Assembly (NCBI GenBank): GCA_030146615.1
Contig: JASLBL010000194.1
Span: forward strand, 1 to 9,437
DNA from: Actinomycetes bacterium
Lineage (GTDB): Bacteria > Actinomycetota > CALGFH01
Direction: 5' to 3'
DNA length: 9,437 nucleotides
Shown piece after piece: positions 1 to 4,243 of this stretch. How positions within the stretch are numbered: position 1 is the stretch's first letter; every line of letters begins with the position of its first letter. Made by a program: the position numbers and the translations under genes. The notes beneath the pieces were generated by a model, which was not told where the DNA came from, did no database searches, and worked only from the letters and a program-made list of their open reading frames with translations.

Positions 1-98
1 ACGGCCCGCACCTGGTCGCGCTGGTGCGCGCCGGCGCCAAGTTCGAGAAGGGGGTGATGGTCGAACGTCCTGACGACGTTGAGGAGGTCGCCGCGTGA
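1..98 (+). CDS. C-terminal end of an unidentified protein (5' part outside window)
   Basis: The reading frame beginning at base 3 is open from the window edge to a TGA at 96-98. Nearly every codon ends in G or C, as expected for a real gene in this genome. The visible 31 residues read GPHLVALVRAGAKFEKGV, then a short acidic stretch ending in EEVAA. I do not recognise the family. Short 'VRAGA.F..G..VER' tails occur on some transposases, and the next feature is a transposase scrap, so a mobile-element origin is possible but is inference only. Confidence 0.55.
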   Translation, partial: GPHLVALVRAGAKFEKGVMVERPDDVEEVAA

Positions 99-110
99 GC
101 ATGCCAGGAC

Positions 111-240
111 CTAGCCATCCACAACTCTTGACGATTCCTCCTGGTCCTCGTCGGTGAGCGTCAGACCGGTGGACGGGGCTGGTGGGTTCAGCTCCAGCGC
201 CCGATGCGGGCGATGGGCGTTGTAGTGCTCCAGGTCCTCC
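111..240 (-). pseudogene. C-terminal scrap of an integrase-core transposase
   Basis: Read on the minus strand, this encodes EDLEHYNAHRPHRALELNPP followed by about 22 more residues and a TAG (complement of 111-113). The HYN.HRPHRAL.L.PP motif is the hallmark end of the rve/integrase-core domain of IS3/IS481-type transposases. Everything upstream of this motif is missing: at about 240 the sequence switches to a second transposase tail running the other way. The tail sequence (LTDEDQEESSRVVDG) differs from the other copies in the window, so it is from a related but separate IS. It is a non-functional remnant. Confidence 0.75.
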
Positions 241-263
241 AAGTCTACGTCGAGCACTACAAC
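219..263. repeat. 12-bp perfect inverted repeat at the junction of two transposase tails
   Basis: GTTGTAGTGCTC at 219-230 is the exact reverse complement of GAGCACTACAAC at 252-263, with 21 bases between. Both arms encode the conserved EHYN motif of the two oppositely oriented transposase scraps. The repeat is therefore explained by homologous coding sequence placed head to head, not by a regulatory site. It may mark where two elements recombined. Confidence 0.85.
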
Positions 264-405
264 CGGCATCGGGCGCCCGGGCGCTGCAGCTCAAGGCGCC
301 GGATCCAGCCGCCGGACTGACGTCGTTGACGAGGGCCGAGAAGGCAGCGTTCATCGACGAGACGTACTCGGTGGCCTGCTCCACGAGTACTGGCGAGCTG
401 CATGA
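241..405 (+). pseudogene. C-terminal scrap of the same transposase family as the IS at 6897-8088
   Basis: The plus strand reads VYVEHYNRHRA, shifts frame at about 270-280 into RALQLKAPDPAAGL, then shifts again into VHRRDVLGGLLHEYWRAA and a TGA at 403-405. The last 18 residues match the end of the transposase at 6999-8068 (VHRRDLLGGLLHEYRRAA) at all but two positions. At least two frame changes are needed to join the pieces, so this is decayed. The right terminal repeat follows directly. It truncates the GAF-ANTAR gene on its right. Confidence 0.8.
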
Positions 406-409
406 ACCC

Positions 410-422
410 GTTTGCACCCTTC
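410..422 (+). repeat. Right terminal inverted repeat of an IS remnant (2-base deletion)
   Basis: GTTTGCACCCTTC matches the right end of the intact IS (GTTTGCGCACCCTTCA, 8073-8088) except for two missing bases and the last base. It lies 4 bases after the transposase stop codon, the same spacing as at 8066-8073. The flank begins CGCGCC TGAA GGCGCG (422-437), a perfect 6-bp stem-loop. Confidence 0.7.
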
Positions 423-903
423 GCGCCTGAAGGCGCGGCTGCGACCACTGCGAGGGCTCAAGCAAGACCGCAGCGCCAGCAGCAAGGATCTTGTCGGCGA
501 GCCACGCTGGCCCAACTTTCGACCCTTGGCGCTGGCGGCGGGTATCCGGGCATGGCTGAGCGCACCGGTGCGCCAGCGCCATGGCCCGATCGGGGTGCTC
601 GACTTCGCCTGCACCGACCCGCAGCCGTGGCCGTCCCAGGACCTGGCGGCCCCCAATGGCTTCGCGCGGCTGATCGTGACGACCCTGCAGCTGGCCACGA
701 CCCGTCAGCAGCAGGCGCTTTCGCCTGCGCTGCGGTATGCGGTGGAACATGACGCCCGCATCGAGCAAGCCCGCGACCTCATCATGGAGCGCGAACGGCT
801 CGACCAGGTTGCCGCGGTCGAGCTGCTGCGCCTCCAGGCCCAGATCGAGAACCAACCGATCCGAGCCGTCGCCGAACGCCTCCTCTCCCGCCCCAGACGT
901 TAG
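412..903 (+). CDS. GAF-ANTAR regulator, N-terminally truncated
   Basis: Residues about 29-105 resemble the second half of a GAF sensor domain (EPRWPNF, then GIRAWLSAPV, then GPIGVLDFA and a later hydrophobic helix). Residues about 108-160 match an ANTAR RNA-binding domain (ARIEQARDLIMER, then a Leu/Ala-rich helix, then IRAVAERLL). GAF-ANTAR proteins normally sense a signal and act as transcription antitermination factors at stem-loops in nascent RNA. The usual ANTAR AKG(I/V)LM motif is here ARDLIM, losing the conserved glycine. The first half of GAF is missing, and the ORF begins inside an IS end (TTG at 412), so no native start or RBS is visible. The C-terminal domain could still be made if transcription reads through. 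The family call is good; function in this state is doubtful. Confidence 0.8.
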   Translation: MHPSRLKARLRPLRGLKQDRSASSKDLVGEPRWPNFRPLALAAGIRAWLSAPVRQRHGPIGVLDFACTDPQPWPSQDLAAPNGFARLIVTTLQLATTRQQQALSPALRYAVEHDARIEQARDLIMERERLDQVAAVELLRLQAQIENQPIRAVAERLLSRPRR

Positions 904-1033
904 ATCTGCACCTGCCCGACTCCGCACCACATTGCGTGGCAAGGAGCTGGCTCGGACTGCCGCGAAGCCCGGCTGCACCCTCCCCAAGGGGCATAAGCAC
1001 GGCAGGTCGGTGAGGCGGCATGGGGACTTCCAG

Positions 1034-1477
1034 CTACTGTCCGCTGCCGGCGTTGCGGCCGTCCTGGCCTGGTGGAGGGTCCTGCAGGCCCGGATAGTAC
1101 AGGTCTGTCACCGTGCGGGTGTGGGGGCGGTGTGGCGCCAGCCCAGCCGCGCCCCGCGGCAAAGCCCGCCCGCCGTCACCGTCAGGGGCCGCTGCGTCTC
1201 GGGCCGTGCCGCCCCTCATCGTCCCCCTGGCCCGCCACAACCGGTCCAGCTCCGCCGCCAGCGGCCCGGTGCCGTGCTCCAGGTACTGCAGGTCGCCGTG
1301 GCTGTAGAACGGCCGCCCATGGATGCGACACGCCCGGCAGCGCCAGTCGCAGGTCTGCGGAGTGCACGGACGGGCGTCGTCGGGCTTGGGCCAGCACGTG
1401 CAGCTGCGGCCCTTCCCGAACCCGGATCCGGGCGCGATGGTGATCTCCCCGGGCCGGCGGGTCTTCCGGCGGGTCAC
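1034..1477 (-). CDS. Cysteine-rich hypothetical protein, possible zinc binder
   Basis: This is a 147-residue ORF with consistent G/C third positions, starting at GTG 1477. A weak GGTGA lies a few bases upstream. The N-terminus is basic (TRRKTRR). A cluster C26-x-C28-x9-C38-x4-C43-x3-C47-x2-C50-x2-H53 is followed by the segment HGRPFYSHGDLQYLEHGTGPL and a helix AAELDRLWRARG. The C-terminal half is Gly/Pro/Arg rich, then VTDLYYPGLQDPPPG. The Cys/His spacing suggests one or two zinc-binding knuckles, as in small nucleic-acid-binding proteins. I do not recognise the family and assign no function. It converges on the GAF-ANTAR gene with 130 bases between, and has no evident operon partner. Confidence 0.65.
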   Translation of the reverse strand: MTRRKTRRPGEITIAPGSGFGKGRSCTCWPKPDDARPCTPQTCDWRCRACRIHGRPFYSHGDLQYLEHGTGPLAAELDRLWRARGTMRGGTARDAAAPDGDGGRALPRGAAGLAPHRPHTRTVTDLYYPGLQDPPPGQDGRNAGSGQ

Positions 1478-2022
1478 GAGGTGTCACCGCCTTGGCCTGG
1501 TTGCCAGGCTCCGACCAACCCACCTGGGAGGCGGGCACGGCCAGGCCGGAGCCGCATCGCGCGTCCACCGTACTCTCCCGCCGGTCGGGCCTGCCGGGCA
1601 CGGTCTGGGGCCGGCCGCGTCCTCGGCTACGGTTCCCTGCCTGCAGATCAGGTCGGCGTCGGGCCGCCCCTACGCGGGCGCACTGACCCGCCAGGTCTGT
1701 CCGGTTGACCAGGCAATCTCGCCCTCTCCTCGAGCAAGCCGCGACGTGGCCGGGGGGCAAACCGCCATGGTGGTGCCGGGCTCGCACCGCCCCGCAGTTC
1801 GCCATGGGCTCGGCGCCGCTGGCCGTAAGTCGAGCTTGGGCCGGGTAGGCCGATCCCAGTGACCGCGATGCGACCTGTGGCGGCGCGTCCTCGGTAGGCA
1901 TCGGGCGTAGACTCGCGGCAGCGCAAGCGACATTGCTCGAACCTTGTCGGTCCGCGCCACTTGACGCTCGACTCGAGGCCCAGCATCCCAGCTTCGAGCG
2001 TCACTGAGGAGTTGATCAATGC
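1478..2022. other. 545 bases with no convincing gene
   Basis: Both strands carry long open frames, as is normal at this GC content, but none shows a recognisable domain or a good RBS. On the minus strand an open stretch at about 1490-1665 (reading PDADLICRQGTVAEDAAG) has fair codon bias but no start codon after an upstream TAG. It could be a decayed gene. Another minus-strand frame starting at ATG 2106 (MGKPFDLRVDGSDRL) has acceptable codon bias over its first 60 codons and competes with the plus-strand ORF at 2023. I cannot decide between them. Confidence 0.4.
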
Positions 2023-2247
2023 GTGGGCTCCTTCACCGGTTCCTCCAAAGAGCTCCCCGACCAGCCGGTCCGAACCGTCGACCCTGAGGTCGAACGGCTT
2101 GCCCATGTGGTGGTTGACGGGTTGATCGCACGGCTGGCTCTAGAGCCGGCCGTCCCGGCCTCGAGCCTGCTCGACAACCTAGCCGCTCAGCTCGAGCAGG
2201 CCGCGGCCATGCACCGGCTCGGCCTCGTGCGGCGCCCGCCCAGCTAA
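2023..2247 (+). CDS. Small hypothetical protein, 74 aa
   Basis: GTG start at 2023, with GAGGAG at 2006-2011, an 11-base spacing. The same RBS is better placed for an ATG at 2019, which opens only a 22-codon frame. The protein is mostly helical: DPEVERLAHVVVDGLIARLALEP, a linker, then LLDNLAAQLEQAAAMHRLGL and a short basic tail RRPPS. No membrane segment, signal peptide or known motif is seen. It is the first of three short plus-strand ORFs that follow closely. An overlapping minus-strand frame at the 5' end has comparable codon use, so the call is moderate. Function unknown. Confidence 0.45.
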   Translation: MGSFTGSSKELPDQPVRTVDPEVERLAHVVVDGLIARLALEPAVPASSLLDNLAAQLEQAAAMHRLGLVRRPPS

Positions 2248-2378
2248 CAACCGAGCAGCTCAAAGACCCCGGATGCAACATTGACCCCGGGGACCCGCTC
2301 ACAGATAGAGCGGCTTTTCGTCATGAACCGTGGGGCGGTGTGCTGCTGCCGACGATGGACGATGAAGGAGCCGCCTGA
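2241..2378 (+). pseudogene. Short coding-like ORF without a visible start
   Basis: The frame reads AQLTTEQLKDPGCNIDPGDP, then LTDRAAFRHEPWGGVLLPTM and DDEGAA, ending at TGA 2376-2378. Codon bias is good, but there is no ATG, GTG or TTG before the conserved-looking part. The ORF overlaps the end of the 2023-2247 frame, so it may be that protein's continuation after a frameshift. The segment FRHEPWGGVLL loosely resembles the R.EPFG(G/A)L stretch of PqqD/MftB-type RiPP recognition proteins. That resemblance is from memory, rests on about ten residues, and is not a family assignment. Confidence 0.3.
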
Positions 2379-2458
2379 ACAGCACCTGGGACCTCGCCTA
2401 TCTTGCGCTCGCCCAGGCCGGCGAGGCCTACGGGCGCCCTCCTGGACGGCGCCCGTAG
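2375..2458 (+). CDS. Tiny ORF, 27 aa, possible CTG start
   Basis: This tiny frame encodes NSTWDLAYLALAQAGEAYGR followed by PPGRRP, with good third-position bias, and stops at TAG 2456-2458. The best start is CTG at 2375, overlapping the TGA of the preceding ORF as CTGA, with AAGGAG at 2365-2370 four bases upstream. No ATG or GTG is available in frame. Its last codons form the right arm of the hairpin at 2427-2459. Whether it is translated is uncertain. It could also be the tail of a frameshifted upstream gene. Confidence 0.3.
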   Translation: MNSTWDLAYLALAQAGEAYGRPPGRRP

Positions 2459-2459
2459 G
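2427..2459. terminator. 12-bp perfect hairpin, possible terminator
   Basis: CCTACGGGCGCC (2427-2438) pairs perfectly with GGCGCCCGTAGG (2448-2459) around a 9-base loop. It falls at the end of the run of short ORFs and would suit a transcription terminator, although no T-run follows. The first bases of the truncated IS (AGGGTGCGCAAAC from 2457) overlap the right arm, so any original T-run may have been displaced by the insertion. Confidence 0.55.
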
Positions 2460-2850
2460 GTGCGCAAACTCCGACGTGGCCTCTGAGCTGCCGGTTCACT
2501 CAACAATGACGCGGTAGTGTGACGCCTCTGCTGACCATCTCGGGGCCACCTGGGTGTTGTCGAAGCTCGCCTACTTGATGCTGTGCCGCTCTATCCGGCT
2601 GCTCGCCCTGCTCGCACGCGGTGATGCCCACAAGGATCTGGAGATCCTGGTGCTGCACCACCAGCTCACTGTGCTGCGCCGTCACGTCCCACATCCCACG
2701 CATGAGCCCGCCGACCGGGCCCTGCTCGCCGCGGTCAGCCGCGTCCTGCCCCGAGCCCGCTGGTCGTGCTTCTTCGTGGAGCCCGAGACGTTGCTGCGCT
2801 GGCACCGGCGACTCGTCGCGGGCGCATGGACCTACCCGCGCACCCGGGCC
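2457..2850 (+). mobile_element. Truncated IS copy, left half only
   Basis: The copy begins with the family's left end AGGGTGCGCAAACTC (2457-2471). A subterminal CTGAGCTGCCGGTT follows at about 2485, which is shared with the copy at 6897. Then come a leader of about 70 bases and the start of the transposase. Homology to the fuller copy fades near 2850, after which the sequence belongs to the cold-shock gene neighbourhood. No right end is present next to it. Confidence 0.8.
2554..2850 (+). pseudogene. Transposase N-terminal fragment
   Basis: GTG at 2554 opens MLSKLAYLMLCRSIRLLALL and about 80 more residues that align without gaps to the transposase at 6999 (LAYL.LCRSI.LLAL.ARGDA.KDLEI.VL). It continues into EPADRALLAAVSRVLPRARW and RWHRRLVAGAW. 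The whole DDE catalytic core is missing. Unlike the 6999 copy, this one keeps the HHQLTVLRRHV region in frame, which shows the ancestral reading frame there. Downstream codons to 3090 stay open but are unrelated. Confidence 0.85.
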
Positions 2851-2949
2851 GCTCACACTGACGACGGACAAGACGGCATAGCACGGGACCCACGGGGCGA
2901 GAGCCGCTATGTGCCAGGTGTGCCGCGAGCGCGATCCTTCAGCGCACAG

Positions 2950-2978
2950 AGCCCGCCCGGCAGGCAGCTGGGCGGGCT
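2950..2978 (-). terminator. Likely terminator of the cold-shock gene
   Basis: AGCCCGCCC (2950-2958) and GGGCGGGCT (2970-2978) form a perfect 9-bp stem with an 11-base loop, 12 bases past the stop codon of the minus-strand cold-shock gene. There is no T-run, which is common for actinobacterial terminators. Confidence 0.65.
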
Positions 2979-2990
2979 GTTCGGCGGTGG

Positions 2991-3200
2991 CTACTGGGGC
3001 TCGAGCAGCCGCACGTTGGCGGCCTGGGGGCCCTTCGGCCCCGACGTCACGTCGAACTCAACGGCTTGGCCCTCATCAAGCGAGCGGTAGCCAGTCGACT
3101 GGATCGCGCTGAAATGCACGAACACGTCTTCGCCGGACTCGGGGGCGATGAAGCCGAAGCCCTTGTCGGCGTTGAACCACTTCACGGTTCCAACAGTCAT
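2991..3200 (-). CDS. CspA-family cold-shock protein
   Basis: A 69-residue single cold-shock domain, complete and of typical length. It starts MTVGTVKWFNADKGFGFIAP. RNP1 is KGFGFI (residues 13-18) and RNP2 is VFVHF (26-30), with W8 and the aromatic residues that stack on single-stranded nucleic acid. It ends QAANVRLLEPQ. The family binds RNA and single-stranded DNA as a cytoplasmic RNA chaperone or antiterminator. The ATG is fixed by a strong RBS (GGAGGGAGGGA) 7 bases upstream; the open frame extends further upstream but has no family similarity. A hairpin terminator follows. It is divergent from the BldC-like gene. It is intact, in contrast to its neighbours. The symbol is left blank because actinobacteria carry several paralogues. 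Confidence 0.95.
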   Translation of the reverse strand: MTVGTVKWFNADKGFGFIAPESGEDVFVHFSAIQSTGYRSLDEGQAVEFDVTSGPKGPQAANVRLLEPQ

Positions 3201-3207
3201 GTACTTG

Positions 3208-3218
3208 TCCCTCCCTCC
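3208..3218 (-). promoter_or_regulatory. Ribosome binding site of the cold-shock gene
   Basis: The complement reads GGAGGGAGGGA, 7 bases before the ATG at 3200. It is a strong, purine-rich Shine-Dalgarno sequence that decides the start. Confidence 0.8.
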
Positions 3219-3617
3219 ACCGTCTCGGAGGTATCGACCAACACCGGCCCGACGCTGGCGCCGACGGCAAGGGACAAGCTCGACCTGCAGGTTGCGAGGC
3301 AAAACGCGAACCCTGCCGGCCGCACAATAGCGGCTACAGCCAGCGCCTACCACAACCGGGCGTCTGATCATGCCGCCCAGCAGGACGATGACTGTGCATG
3401 CCAGTTGTGTGACGGGAGCCACCGCGGTAGGTGTTAGCGAAGTTCCAGGTCAGGGGCCGGCGCCGTCAGGCTGGTCAACGTCTATGGATGACACCGGCCG
3501 CGAGCCAAGCCGCACCGGGATCCATCGCAGGATGAACAGCCTGCGTAGAACCCTCGATGCCATCCGACCCCCACAGGCATAGTGTCGTCCCCCAACGGGG
3601 GGGACGACAGCAAGGAC
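3219..3617. other. Divergent intergenic region between cold-shock and BldC-like genes
   Basis: About 400 bases separate the two RBSs. The region must hold the promoter of the cold-shock gene, probably with a long 5' leader, and that of the BldC-like gene. I found no promoter boxes good enough to call. The only clear structure is the hairpin at 3583-3609. Open frames across it show no domains. Confidence 0.5.
3583..3609. repeat. 11-bp perfect inverted repeat before the BldC-like gene
   Basis: TGTCGTCCCCC (3583-3593) and GGGGGACGACA (3599-3609) are exact reverse complements around the 5-base loop AACGG. The repeat ends 8 bases before the purine-rich RBS and 19 bases before the TTG start. It could be an operator, a 5'-leader RNA hairpin or a terminator of upstream transcription. 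There is no T-run. Confidence 0.8.
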
Positions 3618-3624
3618 GGGAGAG
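3618..3624 (+). promoter_or_regulatory. Ribosome binding site favouring the TTG start
   Basis: GGGAGAG lies 4-11 bases before TTG 3629. The alternative ATG at 3557 in the same frame has no RBS and would place the hairpin inside the coding sequence. Confidence 0.6.
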
Positions 3625-3628
3625 CGCG

Positions 3629-3829
3629 TTGCCCCAGCCAACCGAGCCCAGCTACCTACGCACCGCGCAGGTCGCCGAGCTCCTCCATGTGTCACCAAAG
3701 ACGGTCAGCCGCTGGGCGCAGGAGGGCAGGCTGCCGTTCTTCCGCACCTTGGGCGGCCACCGACGCTACCCCAACCGGGAGATCCGGGCTCTGCTAGAAA
3801 CCCTGTCCGAGCTATCCCCGGCCGGCTAG
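3629..3829 (+). CDS. BldC-like MerR-type helix-turn-helix regulator
   Basis: With the TTG start at 3629 the product is 66 residues, close to the 68 of Streptomyces BldC. It reads YLRTAQVAELLHVSPKTVSR, then WAQEGRLPFF, then RTLGGHRRYP and REIRALLETL. This is the winged-helix DNA-binding fold of the BldC/excisionase group: LRTAQVAELL is helix 1, VSPKTVSRWAQEG the recognition helix, and RTLGGHRRY the wing. BldC proteins are small DNA-binding regulators of development and stress genes, and bind direct repeats cooperatively. An excisionase role is possible because an int gene is nearby, but that integrase has its own overlapping Xis-type gene, and the RTLGGHRRY wing favours BldC. The gene is complete and preceded by an unusual hairpin. 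Confidence 0.88.
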   Translation: MPQPTEPSYLRTAQVAELLHVSPKTVSRWAQEGRLPFFRTLGGHRRYPNREIRALLETLSELSPAG

Positions 3830-3982
3830 CCACGCACCTCGCCTGACGGCCCCAGCGTCACTGCTGTCCGTGGCTCGGTGCCGTTCGGGATCGTCCTCCG
3901 CTCGATCGGGTCGTGTTGGACCACCGACTCGAACCCTGGGTCGCCCCATAGTTGCGGAACGCTGATCAGACGGCGGCCAGGA

Positions 3983-4012
3983 TTTCCCTCCTGCTTCCCT
4001 CCGCCCGACGCC
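3983..4012. repeat. Direct repeat copy 1 (duplicate of the integrase 3' end)
   Basis: These 30 bases match 4267-4296 at 28 positions. Each copy contains TTCCCTCC twice. Read on the minus strand the copy gives RRAEGSRREI, against RRAEGNRREN in the integrase. It lies outside the present integrase gene, on the far side of the tRNA-like sequence. Confidence 0.75.
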
Positions 4013-4110
4013 AAGCCATGCGGGACGGGCTGGAACAGGCGGGGACGCCAAATGACGGCCGAAGCTGTCGACAGGCCGTTTGTGCACGTCACAAGCGATA
4101 GTCAGTACCA

Positions 4111-4203
4111 GGTGGGGATGGGAGGGGACTCGCGGGGAGACGGCTCTGCGACCTGTAAATCGCCGGCATTGCCTACACAGGTACGCATCCTGTCCCTGCC
4201 ACA
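4111..4203 (+). tRNA. Degenerate tRNA-Tyr(GTA)-like sequence, probable att-site relic
   Basis: The 3' half is tRNA-like. An anticodon loop with CTGTAAA (GTA, Tyr) is flanked by GCGA/TCGC (4148-4151 and 4160-4163). A class II variable arm GGC-ATT-GCC follows. The T-stem is perfect, ACAGG/CCTGT (4177-4181, 4189-4193), with a 7-base loop. The acceptor strand is CCCTGCC (4194-4200), then ACA. GGTGGGG (4111-4117) can pair with CCCTGCC through five Watson-Crick and two G-T pairs. Against a working tRNA, the T-loop is TACGCAT instead of TTCGAAT (positions 55 and 58 altered), the anticodon loop has an extra base, and the D-arm is not recognisable. Tyrosine integrases commonly target tRNA 3' halves, and the integrase 3' end lies 40 bases away, so I read it as an attachment-site remnant, not an expressed tRNA. 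Confidence 0.45.
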
Positions 4204-4222
4204 CTACCTTTGAGCTGCGGAA

Positions 4223-4237
4223 ACGCGGGCCCCGCGT
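4223..4237 (-). terminator. Possible terminator of the xis-int operon
   Basis: ACGCGG (4223-4228) pairs with CCGCGT (4232-4237) around a 3-base loop, 6 bases past the integrase stop on the minus strand. The transcript side is followed by TTCC only, so termination is plausible but weak. Confidence 0.35.
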
Positions 4238-4243
4238 AGCCCG

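Larger units (their letters stand above)
3830..4243. other. Region between the BldC-like gene and the integrase, with att-like debris
   Basis: I see no complete protein gene in these 414 bases. They contain a 30-base near-duplicate of the integrase 3' end (3983-4012), a tRNA-Tyr-like sequence (4111-4203) and a small hairpin (4223-4237). A minus-strand frame continues from the duplicate toward 3812 with fair codon bias (GDPGFESVVQHDPIERRTIP) but matches nothing I know. It may be the tail of an older gene. Confidence 0.45.

Noticed and set aside
737..1708. A 323-residue plus-strand ORF across the ANTAR and Cys-rich genes
   Set aside because: Its composition is low-complexity Arg/Pro/Ala, it overlaps two better-supported genes in other frames, and it has no domain.
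2850..3090. Continuation of the truncated transposase ORF through to 3090
   Set aside because: Similarity to the fuller copy stops near 2850, and the rest runs antisense over the cold-shock gene and its terminator.
3915..3955. A second tRNA-like T-arm, GGGTTCGAGTC on the minus strand
   Set aside because: The flanking bases do not pair into a 5-bp stem, and no acceptor or anticodon arm fits.
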